From Rhizobium altiplani (GTDB lineage: Bacteria > Pseudomonadota > Alphaproteobacteria > Rhizobiales > Rhizobiaceae): DNA of 64,000 nt. Below the pieces are notes generated by a model. It was not told the origin of the DNA, made no database searches, and was given only the letters and a program-made list of their open reading frames with translations. Where the stretch lies: positions 179,437-243,436 of the forward strand of contig NZ_LNCD01000124.1 of assembly GCF_001542405.1 (NCBI RefSeq), in the 5' to 3' direction. The translations under genes and the position numbers were made by a program. Shown here one piece after another: positions 21,141 through 29,400 of this stretch (positions within the stretch are counted from its first letter, which is position 1; every line of letters starts with the position of its first letter).

Positions 21141-21245
21141 AAAAAAAGCCGGCATGCTGAACTTGAGGTTCCGCGATGCCGGCTGGAGATCGGGCTGAAG
21201 ACGAAGGGACGATACACTCCAGCCATCGGGCCAGTGTCACCCGAT
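21141..21245 (-). ncRNA. Structured RNA: attenuator-like leader or small RNA ending in an intrinsic terminator
   Basis: Read on the minus strand there are three elements. Hairpin A is ATCGGG/CCCGAT (21225-21245). Hairpin B is GGCTGGAG/CTCCAGCC (21217-21224 with 21181-21188). A terminator stem, AGCCGGCAT/ATGCCGGCT (21176-21184 with 21147-21155), is followed by seven U residues at about 21141-21147. B and the terminator share bases 21181-21184, so they compete, as in an antiterminator/terminator switch. It sits upstream of the hydrolase gene (start 21009) but could also be a free-standing small RNA. No open reading frame explains it. Confidence 0.55.
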
Positions 21246-21339
21246 AGGCACGATTCCTAATCCCCTGCGCATGAATGGCTTCCGAACCGGCTGTTCATGC
21301 GGGGTTCACGCTGCGTGAGTTCCCTCCCAACGCCAGGGT

Positions 21340-21368
21340 CTTGAACTGCGCAAAGGCCATCCCCATCT
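21340..21368 (+). promoter_or_regulatory. Sigma-32 (RpoH) heat-shock promoter
   Basis: CTTGAA (21340-21345), a 15-base spacer and CCCCATCT (21361-21368) match the RpoH consensus CTTGAA-N13-17-CCCCATNT. It lies about 105 bases upstream of the hsp20 start, leaving room for the thermometer leader. Confidence 0.8.
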
Positions 21369-21374
21369 CAATCC

Positions 21375-21473
21375 TGCGGGTGCCAAACGGGCCTGCTAAA
21401 CCGTCCCGAAGCTGCCGATCAAGGGGTTTCAGGGGCAACTATCGCAACACGTCGCTTCCTTAAGGAGGACATC
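21375..21473 (+). promoter_or_regulatory. ROSE-type RNA thermometer in the hsp20 leader
   Basis: The leader of about 100 bases ends with UCGCU (21452-21456), a 6-base loop and AGGA of the ribosome binding site (21463-21466). This exactly fits the ROSE signature, U(U/C)GCU pairing with AGGA around an unpaired G. At normal temperature the site would be masked, and heat would open it. Upstream complementary stretches could form the additional ROSE hairpins. Length and position agree with known rhizobial small-heat-shock ROSE elements. Confidence 0.7.
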
Positions 21474-21941
21474 ATGCGTCACGTAGACTTCTCTCCCCTT
21501 TATCGTTCGACCGTCGGTTTCGACCGTCTCTTCACCATGCTCGACAGCCTCGGCCAGCCTGACCAGGGCCAGACTTATCCGCCCTACAACATCGAGCGTA
21601 CTGGTGAAAACACCTACCGCATCACCATGGCCGTTGCCGGTTTCGATGAGACCGAAATCTCCATCGAGGCACAGGCTCACGCTCTCACCGTCAAGGGTGA
21701 AAAGAGCGAAGACAAGGTTGATGGCAGCGAGTTCCTCTATCGCGGCATTGCCAAGCGCGCCTTCGAGCGCCGCTTCCAGCTTGCCGACCATGTCGAGGTT
21801 ACCGCCGCTTCGCTGAAGAACGGTCTTCTCCACATCGACCTGCTTCGCAGCATTCCGGAAGCCATGAAGCCGCGCAAGATCGCGATTGCGGCTGAGCCGG
21901 TCAGCGCGCCGAAGGCCATCGAGGCACAGGTCACCAACTAA
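21474..21941 (+). CDS. Small heat shock protein Hsp20, IbpA type
   Basis: This 155-residue chaperone has an N-terminal arm (DFSPLYRSTVGFDRLFTML) and an alpha-crystallin domain from about residue 40 (NIERTGENTYRITMAVAGF). The class-A features YRGIAKRAFERRFQL and LKNGLLHIDLLR are present. The C-terminal IxI-like motif appears as KIAIA. It binds unfolding proteins in the cytoplasm. Transcription from the RpoH promoter and translation through the ROSE-like leader give double heat control. A strong terminator follows. Confidence 0.93.
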   Translation: MRHVDFSPLYRSTVGFDRLFTMLDSLGQPDQGQTYPPYNIERTGENTYRITMAVAGFDETEISIEAQAHALTVKGEKSEDKVDGSEFLYRGIAKRAFERRFQLADHVEVTAASLKNGLLHIDLLRSIPEAMKPRKIAIAAEPVSAPKAIEAQVTN

Positions 21942-21972
21942 CCCAATCGGTCCTCCCAAGACCAAGCATGCC

Positions 21973-22001
21973 GGCGGCGCTCGTTTGAGCGCCGCCTTTT
22001 T
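21973..22001 (+). terminator. Intrinsic terminator of hsp20
   Basis: A perfect 10-base stem (GGCGGCGCTC / GAGCGCCGCC) with loop GTTT is followed by TTTTT. Confidence 0.92.
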
Positions 22002-22012
22002 GTTGTCTGCCA

Positions 22013-23029
22013 TCAAGCCGGGCTTGCCGCTTCCTCGGTTTCTTCCGTGGTGATGCGATGTGCCGTCTTTGCCGCGTACTTCTGTGCGATGACCGCGCAA
22101 ACCATCAGCTGGATCTGGTGGAACAGCATCAGCGGCAGCACGATCGCGCCGATCGATTGCCCGGCAAAAATGACGCTGGCCATCGGCGCGCCGCTGGCGA
22201 GGCTCTTCTTCGATCCGCAAAAGGTGATGGTGATCTCGTCGGCCTTGTTGAAACCGAGCAGGCGGCTGCCAAACATGGTGAAACACAATACGAAGGCAAG
22301 CAGCGCCGTGTCGGCGATGATGACGGCCGCGATGTCGGTGACCGAGAACTCGTGCCACAGCCCTTCAACGATTGCCTTGCTGAAGGCGAGGTAGACGACC
22401 ATCAGGATCGAGCCACGATCAACAGGCATCAGCAGCGTCTTTTTCGCGCGGATCCAGGCCCCGATCCATGGCTGCAGCACCTGGCCGACGATGAACGGCA
22501 GCAGCAGTTGCATGAGGATTTGCCCGAGCACCTCCCATGAGAAGCCGCCATGGCCGCCGACGGAGAACAGCAGTCCGACCAGCAGCGGCGTCAGGAACAT
22601 GCCGAAGATGTTCGATGCCGATGCAGAGCAGATGGCGGCCGGTACGTTGCCACCTGCCATGGAGGTGAAGGCGATCGACGACTGCACCGTCGAAGGCAGT
22701 ACACAGAGATAGAGTATGCCGAGATAAAGAGGCTTCGGCAGAATCCACTCCGGCACAAAGCCAAGGCCTAGGCCAAGGATGGGAAACAGGCCAAATGTCG
22801 TCAGCAGGATCACGAGATGCAGCCGCCAGTGCAGAACGCCGGCGATAACGACGTCGCGGGACAGGCGTGCACCATGCAGGAAGAAGAGTAGGGCCACCGC
22901 GAGGTTCGTCGCTATGCCGAAATAGCCGGCAAAGGTGCCCGTGGCCGGCAGGAATGAGGCGAGGATGACTGTGCAGACGAGCAGGATCGTAAATGTATCG
23001 GGCAAGAAGCGGCGCATGGCTTTACTCAT
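22013..23029 (-). CDS. Bile acid:sodium symporter family protein (BASS, SLC10A7/YfeH-like)
   Basis: This 338-residue membrane protein has about ten hydrophobic segments. It starts MSKAMRRFLPDTFTILLVCT. It carries FFLHGARLSRDVVIAGVLHW, CVLPSTVQSSIAFTSMAGGNVPAA and FCGSKKSLASGAPMA, all typical of the YfeH/SLC10A7 branch of BASS transporters. The substrate is unknown. It is divergent from a LysR-type regulator gene with an 80-base gap, the classic arrangement for regulator and target. It probably exchanges an organic anion with sodium. Confidence 0.88.
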   Translation of the reverse strand: MSKAMRRFLPDTFTILLVCTVILASFLPATGTFAGYFGIATNLAVALLFFLHGARLSRDVVIAGVLHWRLHLVILLTTFGLFPILGLGLGFVPEWILPKPLYLGILYLCVLPSTVQSSIAFTSMAGGNVPAAICSASASNIFGMFLTPLLVGLLFSVGGHGGFSWEVLGQILMQLLLPFIVGQVLQPWIGAWIRAKKTLLMPVDRGSILMVVYLAFSKAIVEGLWHEFSVTDIAAVIIADTALLAFVLCFTMFGSRLLGFNKADEITITFCGSKKSLASGAPMASVIFAGQSIGAIVLPLMLFHQIQLMVCAVIAQKYAAKTAHRITTEETEEAASPA

Positions 23030-23108
23030 CGGATCGGTGGATCATTTCTCTTTCTTCCATTATGATACAGGATGCAAGGAATAACAGTTATCGTATTTCT
23101 GGATCACC

Positions 23109-23966
23109 ATGCTCGATCTTACCCAACTCCGCAGCTTTGTTGCCGTCGAACAGATGGGAAGCTTCACGCTGGCTGCCGAACGGCTCGGTCTCGGGCAGTC
23201 GACCGTCAGCCAGCACATCCAGCGGCTCGAAAGCGCGGTCGGGCGGCGATTGCTGGCGCGCGACACCCACAAGGTAGTCATGACGACAGACGGGGAAGCG
23301 TTGCTCAGCCACGCGCGGGCGATGCTGGCGATCGAAGCGCAAGTGCAATCGCAATTCAAAGGGCAAAATCTGCGCGGCAACCTGCGGCTCGGCGTCTCCG
23401 AGGATTTCGTGACCAGCCAGCTTCCGGCGGTGCTCGAGGATTTCGTTCGCTCGCACCCCTCCGTCGATCTCGAGCTGACGGTAGCCCTGTCAGGAACGCT
23501 TTACGAAATGCAGGACAACGGCGAGATCGACCTCGTGCTGGCGAAGCGCCGGTTGGGCGATGCGCGCGGACGGCTGGTCTACCGTGAGCCGCTGGTGTGG
23601 CTGGCGCGTGATCCGGAGCATGTCCTAAGCGGTGGGCCTCTGCCGCTGATCGCGTTTCCGCCGCCGAGCGTGACGCGCAGCATCGCGCTCGAAGCCCTGG
23701 GCCGAAGCCAGGTCGCCTGGCGGATCGTCTGCACCTGCGGCAGCCTCAGCGGACTGACGGCGGCCGCACGGGCCGGCATGGGCGTGCTGGTGCAGCCGCG
23801 CAGCATGGCACCTTCCGGTCTGAAGGAGATCGGGCGCGATAGGCTTCCCATCCTCGAGGAGGTGGAGTTCGTCCTTGTGCCGCGCAAGGGCGCCGACCAG
23901 GCGCTGGTGCATGCGCTGTCGGAGGACATCCTCGGCAAGGTACGTCGTCTTGGTTCCGGCGGATGA
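23109..23966 (+). CDS. LysR-family transcriptional regulator
   Basis: This 285-residue protein has the N-terminal winged helix (LTQLRSFVAVEQMGSFTLAA, then RLGLGQSTVSQHIQRLE as recognition helix). A periplasmic-binding-like effector domain follows (LRGNLRLGVSEDFVTSQLPA). It shares an 80-base intergenic region with the divergent BASS transporter gene and most likely controls it and itself. The effector is unknown. Confidence 0.92.
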   Translation: MLDLTQLRSFVAVEQMGSFTLAAERLGLGQSTVSQHIQRLESAVGRRLLARDTHKVVMTTDGEALLSHARAMLAIEAQVQSQFKGQNLRGNLRLGVSEDFVTSQLPAVLEDFVRSHPSVDLELTVALSGTLYEMQDNGEIDLVLAKRRLGDARGRLVYREPLVWLARDPEHVLSGGPLPLIAFPPPSVTRSIALEALGRSQVAWRIVCTCGSLSGLTAAARAGMGVLVQPRSMAPSGLKEIGRDRLPILEEVEFVLVPRKGADQALVHALSEDILGKVRRLGSGG

Positions 23967-23982
23967 GACCTGTTAAGGCGTC

Positions 23983-24480
23983 TTAAGTGGCGGTGAAGGC
24001 GTCGTGATAGCAGACTTTGCCGACAGGCAGCGGGCCATCGAACCGTTGGCGCATGAAATATTCCGCCGGCACGCCCTCGAAAATCAGATTGACGTCATTC
24101 TCGAAGCCGAAGCGCTCGTAGTAGCCGGGGTCGCCGAGAACAACGCAGCCCCTGGCGCCGATATCGGTCAGCCGCGACAGGCCGTCGCGGATGAGGTTTC
24201 CACCGATGCCCTCGTTCTGGCGGTCGGGTCGCACCGAAACCGGACCAAGTCCGTACCAGCCGTAGTCGCCACCATCGATCGTGACGGGCGAGAAGGCGAC
24301 ATGTCCGATGACTGCGCCACCGTCGACGGCGACGAGCGAAATTTTCAACGCGTTGGCCTTGCGGAGCGCGTCGATGATTTCCGCCTCTGTCTGGCTACTG
24401 TATTCCATAGGCGCGAAGGCCGCCTTTGTAATCTGGCGGATCGTCGCGATGTCGCTCGGCTGTTCAGGACGGATTTCCAT
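23983..24480 (-). CDS. GNAT-family N-acetyltransferase (YhbS-like)
   Basis: This 165-residue protein starts MEIRPEQPSDIATIRQIT. It has the acetyl-CoA binding segment VRPDRQNEGIGGNLIRDGL and the YhbS-type VVLGDPGYYERFGFENDV. The ATG at 24480 is preferred over the longer frame to 24561 because the GNAT fold begins at residue 2. Such proteins acetylate small molecules or proteins; the target is unknown. It converges on the LysR gene with a 16-base gap. Confidence 0.85.
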   Translation of the reverse strand: MEIRPEQPSDIATIRQITKAAFAPMEYSSQTEAEIIDALRKANALKISLVAVDGGAVIGHVAFSPVTIDGGDYGWYGLGPVSVRPDRQNEGIGGNLIRDGLSRLTDIGARGCVVLGDPGYYERFGFENDVNLIFEGVPAEYFMRQRFDGPLPVGKVCYHDAFTAT

Positions 24481-24749
24481 CGGCGTTCTCTCGTCGTCTT
24501 CAGGTATCAGGGCATGGCCGGTGATAGCGCGACCTCGGCATGGTGGCCAGCAGATCGGCAATCAATCATGGTCCGATCACGCAATAACGCTTCGTTGCCG
24601 CGCAATGTTCATTCGCTGCCTCGCCCAAAAGTTAATGGCCTGCTTGCCATCTTAAGGTGCCCTCAACCGTGTCACTTAGGCATCTGGTTAGGTTCGGAGC
24701 CTAGGCTCGGATCACCATGGTCGATCTTCGGGGCAAGGAGAACGGACCG

Positions 24750-24878
24750 ATGACGTATGGTGTACTCTTCGTATCCGGGCTGGTTGCCTGTGTGATGCTG
24801 ATTGTCGTGGCAGGACACGACGCGAAAACGACGGATGGTGGCAAGCCGCAATCCGCCGTGACAGGCCATCAAAATTGA
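24750..24878 (+). CDS. Very small single-pass membrane protein (42 aa)
   Basis: The ATG at 24750 is preceded by AAGGAG at 9 bases. The peptide starts MTYGVLFVSGLVACVMLIVV, one strong hydrophobic helix. A short polar tail ends GHQN. It is too short for most gene callers. Length, ribosome binding site and clean membrane helix make it credible. It converges on the threonine aldolase gene, whose stop is 10 bases away. The function is unknown. Confidence 0.55.
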   Translation: MTYGVLFVSGLVACVMLIVVAGHDAKTTDGGKPQSAVTGHQN

Positions 24879-24888
24879 GGCTCATAAC

Positions 24889-25938
24889 TCAGTTTGCGAG
24901 GCAGTCCAGGAAACCATCGACATCTGCCTCGCTGGTCGCAAAGCTGGTGACGAGGCGGATCAGCGTCTCATCCCGGCCGACAAGCTCGGGTTTGGCCGGT
25001 GGCACCGGCCATTCATAGAACTTCGCGCCCTTTTCTTGTGCCGTTTTCGCCGCGCCTTTCGGAATGACGGCGAAGACTTCGTTGGCCGAGGTCGGCCACG
25101 CCAGCCGGGACGCGTTGCTCGCGGTGATGCCTGCGCGCAGACGATCGGACATACCGTTCGCATGGCGGGCGAGATCGAGCCAGAGATCGTTCTCGAAGTA
25201 GGCATCGAACTGGGCGGCGATGAAGCGTGACTTCGAGAACAGCTGGGCGGCGCGCTTGCGGATGAACAGCATCTCCTTGGCCCGCTCCGGGTTGAAGAAG
25301 ACGATCGCTTCCGCACACCAGCAGCCATTCTTCGTGCCGCCGAAGGACAGCATGTCGATGCCGCGCTTCCAGGTCATCTCGGCCGGGCTGACACCAAGGG
25401 AGACGAGGGCATTGGCAAAGCGCGCGCCGTCCATATGGAGGGGCAGCTTGTCCTTTCGGGCGATCGCAGCGATCTCGTCGATCTCCGTGAGCGAGTAGAC
25501 CGTTCCGGCTTCCGTTGCCTGAGTGATCGTGACCGCCGTTGCCCGCCCGTGCTGCACTGCCGTTTGCGGGAAGGCCGCGATCTTCTCCTTGAGCTTTTCC
25601 GGATCGATCTTTCCCTCCGTGCCGGGAACGCCAAGCAGGCGGGCACCGCTGAAGAAGTCGGGCGCGCCGCATTCGTCCGCAATCACATGTGCTTCAGAAT
25701 GGGAGAAGGTGATGCCGCCCGGCCGTTGGACGCTCGCGAGCGACAAGGAGTTCGCTGCCGTGCCGGTGCCGACGAAAAGAACGGCGACTTCACGCTCGAA
25801 GACTTCTGCAAAGCGGCGCTCGACACGCCGGTCGAGATCACTTGCGCCATAGGCCGCGGCAAAGCCGTCGGATTCCCGGAGCAGACGTTCGGCGATGGAT
25901 CGATGGGCGCCTGCCCAGTTGTCGGATGCAAAATACAT
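24889..25938 (-). CDS. Low-specificity L-threonine aldolase family protein
   Basis: This 349-residue PLP enzyme of the beta-eliminating lyase family starts MYFASDNWAGAHRSIAERL. It carries FVGTGTAANSLSLASV (phosphate-binding region), LPLHMDGARFANALV (PLP-stacking Asp/Arg) and LSFGGTKNGCW with the Schiff-base Lys. It splits L-threonine or allo-threonine into glycine and acetaldehyde. I chose 25938 because a longer frame to 26013 adds 25 unrelated residues. It is divergent from gltB across a 540-base region. Confidence 0.9.
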   Translation of the reverse strand: MYFASDNWAGAHRSIAERLLRESDGFAAAYGASDLDRRVERRFAEVFEREVAVLFVGTGTAANSLSLASVQRPGGITFSHSEAHVIADECGAPDFFSGARLLGVPGTEGKIDPEKLKEKIAAFPQTAVQHGRATAVTITQATEAGTVYSLTEIDEIAAIARKDKLPLHMDGARFANALVSLGVSPAEMTWKRGIDMLSFGGTKNGCWCAEAIVFFNPERAKEMLFIRKRAAQLFSKSRFIAAQFDAYFENDLWLDLARHANGMSDRLRAGITASNASRLAWPTSANEVFAVIPKGAAKTAQEKGAKFYEWPVPPAKPELVGRDETLIRLVTSFATSEADVDGFLDCLAN

Positions 25939-26194
25939 GAAAGGAGACCGCTTGGGATGTGGTGGGGGGATCAGGTTCGGCGGCGACATTACGCCAACAC
26001 TCCGGCTGGTCAAAGGGGCGGCGTGGAATCATCACAAAAATTGACCTCGGCAATCAATAAACAAAATAGTGCGTAATCGTGTAATTTTATGTCTCTATGG
26101 TAGCTATTTTCGGTAATATTAAGTCGTAAACCGCCGATTTTTTGAATCTGCACTCTTGCGAAGGCTGGATGTTTCTGGCATAGATCAAGTGAAT

Positions 26195-26478
26195 TAGGAC
26201 AGTGTTGTTGTCCTATTTTGGCCGCGACGGCCGAAGAGGCGCCAAAAAACCTTACACTCGTGGGGTTTCACGCTATAGTTCTTCAAAAGCGGGTAAAAGC
26301 CCGCATGCGGAGGCGGATGGCAGGCGCGGTAGCGCAACGGTGCTTTCCCTGGAGAGCCTGCCGCCGGCGACCGGATCTTCGATAATGCAACAGCGCTGTC
26401 ACGCGTCGAACCTAGGATCAGGGACGGCGCGGGACAAGAAGCCGCCCGCGGCCCCGCGGGCTCTGACAGGAGGGAAAG
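26195..26478 (+). promoter_or_regulatory. Long structured leader of gltB
   Basis: The 540 bases before gltB contain no convincing gene but several stems. TAGGACA/TGTCCTA (26195-26215) is followed by TTTT and could attenuate. GCGGG/CCCGC lies at about 26290. GGCAGGC/GCCTGCC (26319-26325 with 26356-26362) encloses a variable loop. GCCCGC/GCGGGC (26444-26461) stands just before the AGGAGGG site at 26469. I do not recognise a known riboswitch class. From 26014 to 26194 the DNA is AT-rich and probably holds the promoters. Confidence 0.45.
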
Positions 26479-29400
26479 ATGACGAAGACGCCATCCACGG
26501 GTTTTGACCAGTTCGCAGCAGCAACGACGCGCGCGACGGCCAATACGCGTAAATTCGCCTCCGGTCTGCCGCGAAAACAGGGGCTTTACGACCCACGCAA
26601 CGAGCACGATGCCTGCGGCGTCGGCTTTGTCGCCCATATGAAGGGTCAGAAGTCGCACCAGATCGTCAAGGACGGTCTCTTCATTCTCGAGAACCTGACG
26701 CACCGCGGTGCCGTCGGCGCCGACCCCCTTATGGGTGATGGCGCGGGCATTCTCGTTCAGATCCCGGACCGCTTCTTCCGTGAGGAAATGGCCAAGCAGG
26801 GCATCACCCTGCCGAAGGTCGGCGAGTACGGCATGGGTCACATCTTCATGCCGCACGACGAAAAGCAGATCGCGCATTTCAAGAAGGTGATCCAGGACGT
26901 CATCACCGATGAAGGCCAGGTCTTCATCGGATTCCGCGACGTGCCCGTCGACAACTCCTCGCTGTCGAAGGCGCCCGACATCGCCGCCACCGAGCCGCAT
27001 CACGTTCAGGTCTTCATCGGCGCTGGCAAGGACGCGGCGACGAACGACGAGTTCGAGCGCCGCCTGTTCACGCTCCGCAAGGTGATCTCCAACCGCATCT
27101 ACGACGAGTTCGACGGCGAGGAGAGCAACTTCTACCCGGTGTCGCTGTCGTCGGCGACCGTCGTCTACAAGGGCATGTTCCTGGCCTATCAGGTCGGCGC
27201 CTACTACAAGGACCTGTCGGACCCGCGCTTCGAGTCCGCGGTTGCCCTCGTGCACCAGCGCTTCTCGACCAACACCTTCCCGTCCTGGAAGCTGGCGCAC
27301 CCTTACCGCATGGTCGCCCACAACGGCGAAATCAACACGCTGCGCTCCAACGTCAACTGGATGGCGGCGCGCCAGGCATCGGTGTCTTCGCCGCTCTTCG
27401 GTGAGGATATCTCCAAACTCTGGCCGATCTCGTATGAAGGCCAGTCGGACACTGCCTGTTTTGACAACGCGCTCGAGTTCCTCGTGCGCGGCGGCTACTC
27501 CATGGCACATGCCGTGATGATGCTGATCCCGGAAGCCTGGGCCGGCAACCAGTCGATGGCGGCCGAGCGGAAGGCATTCTACGAATACCATGCGGCCTTG
27601 ATGGAGCCGTGGGACGGACCGGCTGCTGTCGCCTTCACCGATGGCAAGCAGATCGGCGCGACGCTCGACCGTAACGGTCTGCGCCCGGCCCGCTATCTCG
27701 TCACGTCAGACGACCGCGTCATCCTCGCTTCGGAAGCCGGCACGCTGCCGGTGGCTGAAGAGGATATCGTGCAGAAGTGGCGCCTGCAGCCGGGCAAGAT
27801 GCTGCTGATCGACATGGAGAAGGGCCGCATCGTTTCCGACGAGGAAGTGAAGTCCGAACTCGCGACCAAGCATCCTTACCGCAACTGGCTGGATCGCACT
27901 CAGCTCATCCTCGAAGACCTGAAGCCGGTCGAGCCGCGTGCGCTGCGCCGCGACGTGTCGCTGCTCAACCGCCAGCAGGCTTTCGGCTACACGACCGAAG
28001 ACACCAAGATCCTGATGTCGCCGATGGCGACCACGGGCCAGGAAGCCGTCGGCTCGATGGGCACGGACACGCCGATCTCGGCCATGTCGGAAAAGTCGAA
28101 GCTGCTCTACACCTACTTCAAGCAGAACTTCGCGCAGGTTACCAACCCGCCGATCGACCCGATCCGCGAAGAGCTCGTCATGAGCCTCGTTTCGTTCATC
28201 GGGCCGCGTCCGAACATTCTCGACCATACCGGCATGGCAAACGCCAAGCGCCTGGAAGTGCGTCAGCCGATCCTTACCAACGGCGATCTCGAAAAGATCC
28301 GTTCGATCGGTCACACGGAAGACCGCTTCGACACGAAGACGCTCGACTTCACCTATGATGTCGAGCGTGGCGCCGAAGGCATGCCTGAGATGCTCGATCG
28401 CCTCTGCGAGCGCGCGGAAGCGGCCGTCAAGGGCGGCTACAACATCATCGTTCTCTCCGACCGCCAGATCGGGCCTGATCGTATAGCGATCCCGGCACTG
28501 CTGGCGACGGCTGCCGTGCACCATCACCTGATCCGCAAGGGTCTGCGCACCTCGGTCGGCCTCGTCGTCGAGACCGGCGAGCCGCGCGAAGTGCATCACT
28601 TCTGCCTGCTCGCAGGTTACGGCGCCGAAGCGATCAACCCTTATCTTGCCTTCGACACGTTGCTCGACATGCATGCCAAGGGCGAGTTCCCGAAGGAAGT
28701 GGACGCCTCCGAAGTTGTCTACCGCTACATCAAGGCGGTCGGTAAGGGCATCCTCAAGGTCATGTCGAAGATGGGCATCTCGACCTATCAGTCCTATTGC
28801 GGCGGTCAGATCTTCGATGCGATCGGCCTGCAGCAGGAACTGGTTGACAAGTACTTCTTCGGTACCGCGACGATGATCGAAGGCGTCGATCTCACGGCGA
28901 TCGCCGAAGAGACTGTTGCGCGTCACACCTCCGCCTTCGGCAAGGATCCGCTGCTCGCGACCACGCTCGATATCGGTGGCGAATATGCCTACCGCATGCG
29001 CGGTGAAAGCCATGCCTGGACTCCGGATGCGGTGGCCACACTGCAGCACGCCGTTCGCGGCAATGCCGAGGACCGCTACCGCGAGTTCGCCGAGATGGTG
29101 AACACCTCGGCCTTGCGCATGAACACCATCCGCGGCCTCTTTAACATCAAGAGCGCCGAACAGCTCGGCCGCAAGCCGGTTTCGGTCGACGAGGTCGAGC
29201 CTGCTGCCGATATCGTCAAGCGTTTCTCGACGGGCGCGATGTCCTTCGGCTCGATCTCCCGCGAGGCGCACACGACGCTCGCGATCGCGATGAACAAGAT
29301 CGGCGGCAAGTCCAACACCGGCGAAGGTGGCGAAGAGTCCGACCGCTACATGCCGCTGCCGGATGGTTCGTCGAACCCCGAGCGTTCGGCGATCAAGCAG

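Noticed and set aside
26319..26362. Possible cobalamin or glycine riboswitch before gltB, suggested by GGAGAGCCTGCC
   Set aside because: The bases resemble a B12 box only loosely and the other conserved elements of either class are missing.
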